Shown here: in pieces, positions 10,394 through 21,139 of the stretch
How positions within the stretch are numbered: the stretch's first letter is position 1
How the letters are laid out: every line of letters begins with the position of its first letter
From: Bagarius yarrelli
Lineage: Eukaryota > Chordata > Actinopteri > Siluriformes > Sisoridae
Direction: 5' to 3'
NCBI GenBank assembly: GCA_005784505.1
Contig: VCAZ01000299.1
Coordinates: forward strand, 121,001-185,000
Length of the DNA: 64,000 nt
Made by a program: the position numbers and the translations under genes
The notes under the pieces: generated by a model
The model's input: the letters and a program-made list of their open reading frames with translations, nothing else
Databases searched by the model: none
What the model was told of the DNA's origin: nothing

Positions 10394-13300
10394 ATGGGGG
10401 ATGGAGAAATGGAGTGTTTCGGCCCGGCGGCTATCTTTCTCCGGAAGCCGGAAAGAGAGAGAATTGAGGCTCAGAACAAACCTTTTGATGCCAAAACAGC
10501 AGTATATGTAACTGAACCTGCTGAGATGTACCTAAAGGGAACACTGAAGAGTAAAGAGGGTGGCAAAGCCACTGTTGAAACTCTGGAAGGAAAAGTGAGT
10601 ACAACACTAAGTTTTAATTCAACGCTGCATAGCAAAATAGATTTTTTTAATTCACACAGAGTATAAATGAGTATATTTTGTTAGAATGATGTGTGCTGTT
10701 TTGCGACATTATATACTTTTATTCCACAGAGTTTAACAGTTAAGGAAGATGAAGTCTTTCCAATGAATCCTCCAAAGTTTGACAAAATTGAGGACATGGC
10801 CATGATGACCCACCTTAATGAACCTGCTGTGCTGTATAACCTTAAAGAGCGTTACGCAGCATGGATGATCTACGTAAGAATCACTTACAACTAATCAAAC
10901 AAAGATTTAATGGCAAAAACTAATAAAAGAATTCTTTTTGCAGACCTACTCTGGGCTGTTCTGCGTCACTGTCAACCCCTACAAGTGGCTCCCAGTGTAT
11001 GACCAAAAAGTTGTGTCTGGATACAGAGGCAAAAAGAGGATTGAAGCCCCACCTCACATTTTCTCCATCTCTGATAACGCCTATCAGTTCATGCTGACTG
11101 GTATGATATTATTCAACCACTTTAACAAAAAAAGACACTAATAATTGAATTATTAATGTTGGGTTATCAATTTATTTTGTACATGAATGATGACATTTTC
11201 TTTGTTCTTTTAGATCGCGAAAATCAGTCTATCCTGATTACGTAAGTTTACAGTAATACCTTAAAAGACGCAAACATGCATAGTTTGGTCAATTTTATTC
11301 AAAGATGAAAAAGATGGCAAAAGTTTTATTTTTTCCCTGAATAAAAACTGCATCTTGTACATAAAACAAAAATGACCTTTTACTGTAAAATACAAAATAA
11401 ACATGATGTGGCACATTCGTTTTTAGAGTATAGACTATTGCTAATTTATTCTCTTACCAGTGGAGAATCTGGTGCGGGAAAGACTGTGAACACAAAACGT
11501 GTCATTCAGTACTTTGCGACAATCGCCGTAACTGGACAAAAAAAGGCAGAGGTTTCTGCTAGCAAAATGCAGGTAAGTTAATTGTTTGATACATGCTCTA
11601 ATAGGCTCAGCACACAGTAAAAGTTGTTTTTAAAAACCTGCTACTGATTTAAGGGGTCGCTAGAAGACCAAATCATTGCAGCCAACCCCCTGCTGGAGGC
11701 GTATGGTAATGCCAAGACTGTGAGGAATGACAACTCCTCTCGTTTTGTAAGTATACAAAGTATACAAAAGCCCTTCATAAAATGAAATTCACAAATAAAA
11801 GCATATAAAAATGTATTTGCATAATTTAGAATGCTTTTAAATTACAGGGTAAATTCATCAGAATTCATTTTGGACAAACTGGCAAGCTGGCCTCAGCTGA
11901 TATTGAAACCTGTAAGTTTCTAGCATAAATTATTGAATAAAAGAATAAATTCTTAGTTAACATGAATATCAAGCATTTATGCATAAAAAACATTTGTAAG
12001 TATATATGCATCATAATCAGATAACCAGGATTCTCCACATACATTGATGTAATTTAAGTTTAAATGTTATATTATGCATTTAATATACAACGTATGAAAT
12101 TCAGATGAAACTCGTTAAAATGTCATTTCGAATAAAATAATGACTGTCACAAAACTTTAACAGATCTGCTGGAAAAGTCAAGAGTCACTTTTCAGTTGTC
12201 TGCTGAAAGAAGCTACCACATTTTCTATCAGCTCATGACTGGACACAAACCAGAGCTGCTTGGTAAGTTCTAAGCAACATGGTCTTTTTTACATGAGCTA
12301 CAATTTACTGTAAGAACTAATTATTTATGATTATTTATTTATAGAATATATAATATTCAATTTAATATTTGTCCAACACAGAGGCACTGCTCATCACCAC
12401 AAACCCCTATGACTACCCAATGATCAGCCAGGGTGAAATTACAGTCAAGAGCATCAATGATGTAGAGGAGTTTATAGCCACAGATGTAGGAAGACATTAT
12501 TTGTTATAAATTTACAAACAAATGTCAATCCATTTCAAAGATAGGCATAAATAACCTCTGCTGTTCATCATCATGACAGACGGCTATTGATATCCTTGGC
12601 TTTAACGCTGATGAGAAAATTAACATCTACAAGTTGACTGGTGCTGTGATGCATCACGGAAACATGAAGTTTAAGCAGAAGCAGAGGGAGGAGCAGGCTG
12701 AACCTGATGGCACTGAGGGTATGTTAAATATAATCATAATATTTCTGCAACACGTACTGTAATAATATGTTATTCAATAACATGTATTTCCTGATTCAAG
12801 TTGCCGATAAAATCGCATACCTCCTGGGCCTAAACTCAGCAGACATGCTGAAAGCTTTGTGCTACCCCAGAGTCAAAGTCGGAAATGAGTATGTGACCAA
12901 AGGCCAGACTGTATCTCAGGTATTGGTTACTATTTAATGTTAGATATATGAAGCGAGATTTCAGTTATCCCCAGTCAACTAAAACACAACAATTTATAAT
13001 ACTTTCAGGTGAACAATGCAGTTTCTGCCCTTTGCAAGTCCATCTATGAGAAAATGTTCTTGTGGATGGTCTTTCGTATCAATGAGATGTTGGACACAAA
13101 GCAGCCAAGACAGTTCTTTATTGGTGTGCTGGACATCGCTGGATTCGAGATCTTTGATGTAAAAAAATTTAATGTTTATGTTACACTAATAGGTAATAAT
13201 TATTTTATATACATAATAAACATAACTCTTTTAAAATACAGTTCAACAGCTTGGAGCAGCTCTGCATTAACTTCACAAATGAGAAACTGCAACAGTTTTT

Positions 13301-14607
13301 CAACCACCACATGTTTGTTCTGGAACAAGAAGAGTACAAGAAAGAAGGTATTGAGTGGGAGTTCATTGATTTTGGTATGGACTTGGCTGCCTGCATTGAG
13401 CTTATTGAGAAGGTTAGCTATTGTAATTTCAAAAAAATACCCTCAGTGACATCAATACAAACGTTTGCCACGTTTACCAATATTGCAGAGAATAATTACA
13501 AATAATGTTTACCAACAGCCAATGGGCATTTTCTCCATCCTTGAAGAGGAATGCATGTTCCCCAAGGCTACAGACACATCCTTCAAGAACAAGCTTCATG
13601 ACCAGCACCTGGGAAAATGTGCTTGCTTCCAAAAGCCAAAACCTGCCAAAGGCAAAGCTGAGGCCCACTTCTCACTGGTGCACTACGCCGGCACTGTGGA
13701 CTACAACATTGTTGGCTGGTTGGACAAGAACAAGGATCCACTGAATGATTCTGTTGTGCAGCTGTACCAGAAGTCAGCAAACAAACTGTTGATCCATCTT
13801 TACCTAACCCATGCTTCCACTGAAGGTAAAAATTTTCATTATACAAGTGAGAAAAATAATACTTTCCAAATTCACATGGTAAATTAATAGAATAGAAAAC
13901 TAAATCAACAACAAACTGATTTTAACTCGTCAACAGCTGAGGGTGGTGGAAAGAAAGGCAAGAAGAAAGGTGGTTCCTTCCAGACTGTGTCTGCTCTGTT
14001 CAGGGTGAGAAACATTTAACATGTCGAAATAACCAAGCAACAAATGAAAAATAACCAATTCACATTGTATCAGAGTTCGAATTTTTCTGCTTGCGATTTT
14101 AGGAAGCTCTCATTAGCCCATCCTCACAATTTATGTTGATTCTTTAAAATCTGTAAGATTAACATTGTTAGTCACTCGTGTTTGGCATCCTGACTAACAG
14201 TATATTATCATTATTAAAAATAATACCTATAGTTGTTGCTTAATCTGTAATTGTAAACTTACAGGAGAACTTGGGCAAGCTGATGACCAACTTAAAAAGC
14301 ACTCACCCTCATTTTGTGCGTTGCCTGATTCCTAATGAGTCCAAGACTCCAGGTGGGTTTTCATCATGACTTGACATGAATTTTATGAGTAAATATACAA
14401 CAACACACTTTTGAACTATGTAAGATGTATTACTAATATGACATCATTACACGAAACATGCTAGGTCTGATGGAGAATTTTCTGGTCATCCACCAGTTGA
14501 GATGTAATGGTGTGCTGGAGGGTATCAGAATCTGCAGAAAGGGATTTCCCAGCAGAATCCTCTATGGTGACTTTAAACAGAGGTCAGTGAATGTCAACGT
14601 CATATTT

Positions 14608-14690
<83 letters not shown>

Positions 14691-17600
14691 AGTAAGGTTC
14701 ATTATTTAATCAGTATTTGCAAAATGTTTACAATCTATCTACTTTATTTAAAAAATAAAGTCTTTTCAAATATGTATAGAAAAAGCAGAAATAAAAAACT
14801 ATTTCTTCTTTGCCGAAACAATTTAACTACTTAAAACAGGTATAAAGTTTTAAATGCCAGCGTCATCCCAGAAGGTCAATTTATTGACACAAAAAAGCTT
14901 CCGAGAAACTTCTGAGCTCTATTGATGTCGACCACACCCAGTATAAGTTTGGACACACCAAGGTAACCATGAAATCATGCTTTTTTTATTTTAAATTTAA
15001 TTTACAAAACGTTCAAAAATTTGTGTTTCTATTTCTAGGTGTTCTTTAAAGCTGGTCTGCTGGGTACCCTTGAGGAGATGAGAGATGAAAAATTGGCATC
15101 ACTGGTAACCATGACTCAGGCTTTGTGCCGTGGCTACCTCATGCGTAGAGAGTTTGTCAAAATGATGGAAAGGAGGTATATTCCATGAAACATACACTTA
15201 ATACAAAGGAAATTTAATTTCACCATAAAATTTACACACATAAAACTTCACTCAAATTCTAGGGAATCCATCTATTCCATTCAATACAACATCCGCTCAT
15301 TCATGAATGTGAAACACTGGCCATGGATGAAGCTGTACTTCAAGATCAAGCCTCTTCTCAAGAGTGCAGAAACTGAGAAGGAAATGGTTGCCATGAAGGA
15401 GAACTTTGAGAAAATGAAGGAGGACTTGGCAAAGGCGCTGGCTAAGAAAAAGGAGCTTGAGGAAAAAATGGTATCTCTGCTACAGGAGAAAAATGACCTG
15501 CACTTGCAAGTGGCATCTGTAAGTTTTCAAACGCTTATTTAAACTGTATATGAACAATAAAACATCTCAAAACAATAAGACATTTGAATAAACAGGAATT
15601 AGAAAGCCTTTCTGATGCTGAGGAAAGGTGTGAGGGACTCATTAAGAGCAAAATCCAGCTTGAAGCTAAACTCAAAGAGACAAATGAGAGACTGGAGGAT
15701 GAGGAGGAAATCAATGCTGAGCTGACAGCAAAGAAAAGGAAACTGGAGGATGAGTGCTCTGAGCTGAAGAAGGACATTGATGACCTGGAGCTCACCTTGG
15801 CCAAAGTGGAAAAGGAGAAACACGCTACTGAGAACAAGGTTTGTGTTTTGCAATGCACTGGAAACTAACAGATGCTACACACCATACCATAATACTAAAT
15901 TCTTACCATGACTTCAGGCACATTTTTTACAAGTCACTGTTGTTGGCCTAAATGGACAAGGGATAACAAGAAAAGAAGGTTGTAACTAACATTGACAGTT
16001 TTTTTAAACGGATTCTTTTGTACAGGTCAAGAATCTCACTGAGGAAATGGCCTCTCAGGATGAGAGCATTGCCAAGCTCACAAAGGAGAAGAAAGCCCTT
16101 CAAGAGGCACAACAGCAGACTCTAGATGATCTCCAGGCAGAGGAAGACAAAGTCAACACTCTGACCAAAGCAAAGACCAAGCTTGAGCAACAAGTCGATG
16201 ATGTAAATATATGTAAAAAATATTAATTATTAGAAAAGGTTTAGCTGCAGTCAGTCAGGTGTTGTAATATGGTGTTTTATAAAATTCAGCTTGAAGGTTC
16301 ACTGGAACAAGAGAAAAAGCTCCGTATGGACCTTGAGAGGGCAAAGCGAAAGCTTGAAGGTGATTTGAAACTGGCCCAAGAGTCAATCATGGACCTGGAG
16401 AATGACAAGCAGCAGTCTGATGAGAAGATAAAAAAGTACGGAAAATTTATTATACAAATACTTTATACAAAAAAATGTGTAACTGGATGAACATAAACAG
16501 CACTAAACAGCATCTATCATTTGGCCAAATAGAAAGGATTTTGAAATGAGTCAACTTCTGAGCAAGATTGAAGATGAACAGACCATGGGTGCACAACTTC
16601 AGAAAAAGATTAAAGAGCTGCAGGTATGTTTGTGAGAAAAAGTAACATTTCGACATGCACTGTAACATTAGAGCATCAAAGGTATAAAAACCAAACTTTT
16701 AGGCTCGCATTGAGGAGCTGGAGGAGGAAATCGAGGCTGAGCGTGCAGCTCGTGCTAAAGTTGAGAAGCAAAGAGCTGATCTCTCCAGGGAACTTGAGGA
16801 GATCAGTGAAAGGCTTGAGGAAGCTGGAGGTGCCACTGCTGCTCAGATTGAAATGAGCAAAAAGCGTGAGGCTGAGTTCCAGAAGCTGCGCCGTGATCTG
16901 GAGGAGTCCACCCTGCAGCATGAAGCCACTGCTGCGGCCCTTCGCAAGAAACAAGCTGACACTGTTGCTGAGCTTGGAGAACAAATCGACAACCTCCAAC
17001 GTGTGAAACAGAAGCTGGAGAAGGAAAAGAGTGAATATAAAATGGAGATTGATGACCTCTCCAGTAACATGGAGGCTGTTGCTAAAGCAAAGGTATTTGA
17101 CATTTAGACAAACAACTTAGTTAAGTCTCATTTAAAATGTAACATACTTAATGTTGAGTCAAATTAAATTTAAAGAAACTTTAATTGATGGACACAAAAC
17201 AGGCATGTTCTGCTTCATTTAAATGTCTGTATCACATACATGTTTTCTCTTTGTAGGCTAACCTAGAAAAAATGTGTCGCACCCTAGAAGACCAGCTGAG
17301 TGAAATTAAGGCTAAAAATGACGAACATGTTCGTCACCTAAATGACATAAGCACACAAAAAGCACGCCTGCAAGCTGAAAATGGTAAATAAAATCAAAAT
17401 TAAATGTAACATTCTGCATTTACATGATAAATTCAATTAATATAATTTACAAAAACATTTAAGGTGAATTTAGCCGTCAACTAGAGGAGAAAGAAGCGCT
17501 AGTTTCTCAGATGACCAGGGGAAAACAAGCTTACACACAGCAAATTGAGGAACTTAAAAGACAAATCGAGGAGGAGGTCAAGGTAAAACATAGACAGTTT

Positions 17601-18466
17601 GATGCAAATATTATGCATATGAGTATAAAAACAGATAATGAGGAATAGATGTAACCAGTTTAATTGTTTGCTTCTAGGCCTGGTAGTGCACCTAAAACAT
17701 CTAGCATAAATAAGCTAACTTACAAACAAATAAAACCTTTTCCTTTAGGCCAAGAACGCCCTGGCACATGCTGTCCAATCAGCACGTCATGACTGTGATA
17801 TGCTAAGAGAGCAGTTTGAGGAAGAGCAGGAGGCCAAAGCTGAGCTTCAGCGTGGAATGTCCAAGGCCAACAGCGAGGTGGCTCAGTGGAGAACCAAATA
17901 TGAGACTGATGCCATTCAGCGTACCGAGGAACTTGAGGAAGCCAAGTAAATTCATCCCACAATAACAATCAGCAATGTTTAATAACAAACAATATGCATC
18001 AAACCAGTATTTCAATATACTGCTGACTTACCTCCTCTTTAGGAAAAAGCTTGCTCAGCGTCTACAAGAGGCAGAGGAATCCATTGAAGCTGTAAATTCC
18101 AAATGTGCTTCTCTGGAAAAAACCAAGCAAAGACTGCAGGGTGAAGTGGAGGACCTCATGATCGACGTTGAGAGAGCTAATGCCCTGGCTGCCAATCTTG
18201 ACAAGAAGCAGAGAAACTTTGATAAGGTCTAGAATCTATCAACTGTAAGCAATGTAACTATGTAAATTTAGCATAACATGCAACCGTCCACATTTTTAGG
18301 TCTTGGCAGAATGGAAGCAGAAGTATGAGGAAGGTCAGGCTGAACTGGAGGCAGCTCAAAAAGAAGCTCGCTCACTTAGCACTGAACTCTTTAAAATGAA
18401 GAACTCCTATGAGGAAGCTCTGGACCATCTTGAGACCCTGAAGAGGGAGAACAAGAATTTGCAGCG

Positions 18467-18525
<59 letters not shown>

Positions 18526-21063
18526 CATAAATATACACACACATACATACACATACCTGCACTTTATTTGCAGTATTACTAAAATATTGCAAATGTGCAT
18601 AAAAAATCTAATTCAACTGTATTTGTTTTGTTTTCTTAGAGGAGATCTCTGACCTGACAGAACAGATTGGTGAGACTGGAAAGACTATTCATGAGCTGGA
18701 GAAAGCAAAGAAGACAGTGGAAACTGAGAAATCAGAAATCCAGACTGCTCTCGAGGAAGCTGAGGTACTATATATAGACTTGACACATAGGATGATAAGA
18801 ATGACTTGACACCAAATTGTTTGATTTACATGTACTTCTTTAGGGCACGCTCGAGCACGAGGAATCCAAGATCCTTCGTATTCAGCTTGAGCTTAACCAG
18901 GTTAAGGGCGAGATTGACAGGAAACTGGCTGAGAAGGATGAGGAGATCGAACAGATCAAGAGAAACAGCCAGAGGGTGATTGAGTCCATGCAAACCACCC
19001 TGGATGCTGAAGTAAGAAGCAGAAATGATGCTTTGAGGATCAAGAAGAAGATGGAAGGAGATCTCAATGAGATGGAGATTCAGCTGAGCCATGCCAATCG
19101 CCAGGCTGCTGAGGCCCAGAAACAACTCAGGAATGTCCAAGGACAGCTGAAGGTGCATTGAGATACTTTCATTTCTATGGTTAAATATAAGATAATATTC
19201 AACTTTATTGTCATTGTGGAAGGTACGTGTACAGAGCCAATGAAATGCATTTTTTGCATATCCCATCTTAATAAGTTGGGGTCAGAGCGCAGGGTCAGCT
19301 ATGATACAGTGCCCCTGGAGCAGGAGGGGTTAAGGGTCTTGCTCAAGGACCCAACAGTGGTTGACTTGCCGGTGGTGCGGCTTGAACCCAGGTGTTTCTG
19401 GTCTTCAGATTAACAACTCAGCACCTTAACCATTTGAGCCACCCTTCCCCTATAATACAATATAATATAATATATTATATTATATTATATTATATTACAT
19501 TACATTATATTATATATATCGATAAATCAATTAACAATAATTTTTTATTAAATCAGGATGCCCAACTGCACCTTGATGAGGCTATCAGAGGTCAGGAAGA
19601 CATGAAGGAGCAGGTGGCCATGGTTGAGCGCAGGAATAACCTGATGCTGGCAGAGATTGAGGAACTGAGAGTTGCATTGGAGCAGACAGAGAGAGGACGC
19701 AAAGTGGCTGAACAGGAGCTGGTTGATGCCAGTGAGCGACACTGCTGCACTCTCAGGTTAGTTTTGCAGCATGAAATTTTCAAGTTAATTTCACACTGCT
19801 TATAACATAACAATAACGGTCTTCACACTTGTTACTAAAACAGAATACCAGTCTAATTAACACCAAGAAGAAGCTTGAGTCTGACCTGGTTCAAATACAA
19901 GGTGAGGTGGATGATTCTATTCAGGAGGCCAGAAATGCTGAAGAGAAGGCCAAGAAAGCCATCACAGATGTGAGTGTTTGTTTGTTTTCTGTTTCATTCT
20001 GTCTCACAATTTCTTCAATTGTGTAAAGCTGCTTTGTGACAATCACCATTGTAAAAAGCGCTATACAAATAAAACTGAATTGAATTGTTTAGATAAATGA
20101 TATTCACCTGTGTCTTTTGCAAAAGCGTATGAAGTTAACCTCACCATTCCATGACTAGGCTGCCATGATGGCTGAAGAGCTTAAGAAAGAACAGGACACC
20201 AGTGCTCACTTGGAGAGGATGAAGAAAAACCTTGAGATTACAGTCAAAGATCTGCAGCATCGTCTAGATGAAGCTGAAAGTCTTGCTATGAAGGGTGGAA
20301 AGAAGCAGCTCCAGAAACTGGAATCTAGGGTTTGCTGTGATATTTACAAAATAAAATCAATGAGCTAATAATTTTGTAGGAGATTTTTTCTACAAATGTT
20401 ATGTCTGTTCTAGGTGCGTGAACTGGAGAGTGAGGTGGAAGCTGAGCAGAGGCGTAGCGCCGAATCTCTTAAAGGAGTTCGTAAATATGAGAGAAGAGTG
20501 AAGGAGCTCACCTACCAGGTACAAAATATACTTGTCAATATATAATTTATCCCAAGAAAAATATTTAAACCAGGCAAAAAACTAAACAAGGATCAACTTT
20601 TGCAGACTGAAGAGGACAAGAAGAATGTGATAAGACTGCAGGATCTGGTGGACAAACTACAGATGAAAGTAAAGTCTTACAAGAGGCAGGCTGAGGAGGC
20701 TGTAAGTTTACTTTTTCTACAAATTACAACATAATGGGCCACTATGTGATAATATACATGCTGATATTGTACATAAAATAATAACAAAAATGGACTGTGG
20801 TTGTTAATTACAGGAAGAGCAGGCCAACACTCACCTGTCCAGGTACAGGAAAGTGCAGCATGAGCTAGAGGAGTCTCAGGAGCGTGCTGATATCGCCGAG
20901 TCCCAGGTCAACAAGCTGAGAGTCAAGAGCAGGGAGGCTGGAAAGGTATTTCATTTAGATCACTCATATATGATTTTTAAATACTAACATGCATAGATAA
21001 GCTACAAAATTCTAAATTAATTCTTTTAAATTCCTTTTTTAGGGCAAAGAGATAGCTGAATGA
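10394..21063 (+). CDS. Fast skeletal myosin heavy chain, gene B (complete span, two frameshifts)
   Basis: Thick-filament motor protein. In order: the N-terminal segment beginning [11 protein letters not shown]; the P-loop GESGAGKT at about 11463; switch I NDNSSRF-GKF across 11746/11848; switch [11 protein letters not shown] near 13135-13158; relay region [15 protein letters not shown]; loop 2 [11 protein letters not shown]; reactive-thiol segment [10 protein letters not shown] neck; long heptad rod; C-terminus GKEIAE then TGA at 21061-21063. The 39 coding exons total 5803 bp. Allowing one base missing in exon 14840-14962 (123 bp instead of 124) and four in exon 19557-19756 (200 bp instead of 204) gives 1936 codons including stop, the usual size for fast MYH. 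As written, the frame breaks at both places. Loop 1 ([11 protein letters not shown]) differs from C and D. Introns carry a SINE, a LINE/SINE tail, a poly-T tract and a TA microsatellite. Confidence 0.94.
14610..14688 (+). repeat. Poly-T tract in an intron of gene B
   Basis: Nearly 80 consecutive T residues with a single A, starting about 27 bases after the donor of exon 14465-14582. It could be the tail of a retrocopy inserted in reverse, but no body is recognisable beside it. Confidence 0.9.
18468..18520. repeat. (TA)n microsatellite at a splice donor of gene B
   Basis: The exon ends at 18465 and the intron begins GTAATATATA, so the repeat starts at the third intron base. Genes A and C have GTATGT or GTATGC at the same donor. 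The repeat has replaced the usual +4 to +6 bases. Confidence 0.9.
19198..19450 (-). mobile_element. tRNA-headed SINE, reverse orientation, in an intron of gene B
   Basis: On the minus strand it begins with a tRNA-like head (box A GTGGCTCAAATGGTTAAGG, box B-like GGTTCAAGCC). A body containing TTGAGCAAGACCCTTAACCC follows, and it ends with a tail that includes ATTTCATTGGCTCTGTAC and AATGACAATAAAGTTGAAT. The same tail occurs at 50764-50815. The matching introns of genes C (33874-33951) and D (46349-46426) lack the element. No clean target duplication was resolved, because a TA-rich tract follows on the head side. Confidence 0.82.
19450..19520. repeat. TATAA/TATTA-type AT repeat next to the SINE
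   Basis: Imperfect repeats of ATAAT and TATTA units between the SINE head and the conserved intron sequence ending in the acceptor at 19556. Absent from the same introns of C and D, so it probably arrived or grew with the SINE insertion. Confidence 0.75.
20022..20090 (+). mobile_element. LINE/SINE 3' tail fragment in an intron of gene B
   Basis: Contains GTAAAGCTGCTTTGTGACAA, then AAAAAGCGCTATACAAATAA and a (TTGAA)-type end. This is a widespread 3' end of fish non-LTR elements. Only the tail is present, as expected of a heavily 5'-truncated insertion. The matching introns of A, C and D lack it. Confidence 0.7.
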
Positions 21064-21133
21064 AGAATGAAGGGAAGACAAAGACAATCATATAATATGC
21101 ATGTGTTTTTGTCCTTGCTTAACATATTCAATC

Positions 21134-21139
21134 AATAAA
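21134..21139 (+). promoter_or_regulatory. Poly(A) signal AATAAA of gene B
   Basis: Hexamer 70 bases after the TGA of gene B, in a 3' UTR closely resembling that of gene A (shared AGAAGACAAAGAC-like and TATAATATG stretches). Confidence 0.8.

Larger units (their letters stand above)
10382..21063 (+). other. Exon map of MYH gene B
   Basis: Coding exons: 10382-10594 (ATG at 10394), 10730-10873, 10944-11100, 11214-11241, 11461-11572, 11654-11746, 11848-11911, 12164-12262, 12382-12485, 12580-12718, 12801-12919, 13009-13158, 13242-13412, 13519-13825, 13937-14004, 14265-14352, 14465-14582, 14840-14962, 15039-15175, 15263-15518, 15596-15838, 16026-16202, 16290-16435, 16533-16623, 16703-17092, 17257-17383, 17464-17582, 17749-17945, 18043-18226, 18300-18465, 18640-18764, 18844-19152, 19557-19756, 19844-19969, 20159-20329, 20414-20518, 20606-20701, 20814-20945, 21043-21063. 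Junctions are GT-AG and phases agree with genes A, C and D. Confidence 0.85.
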
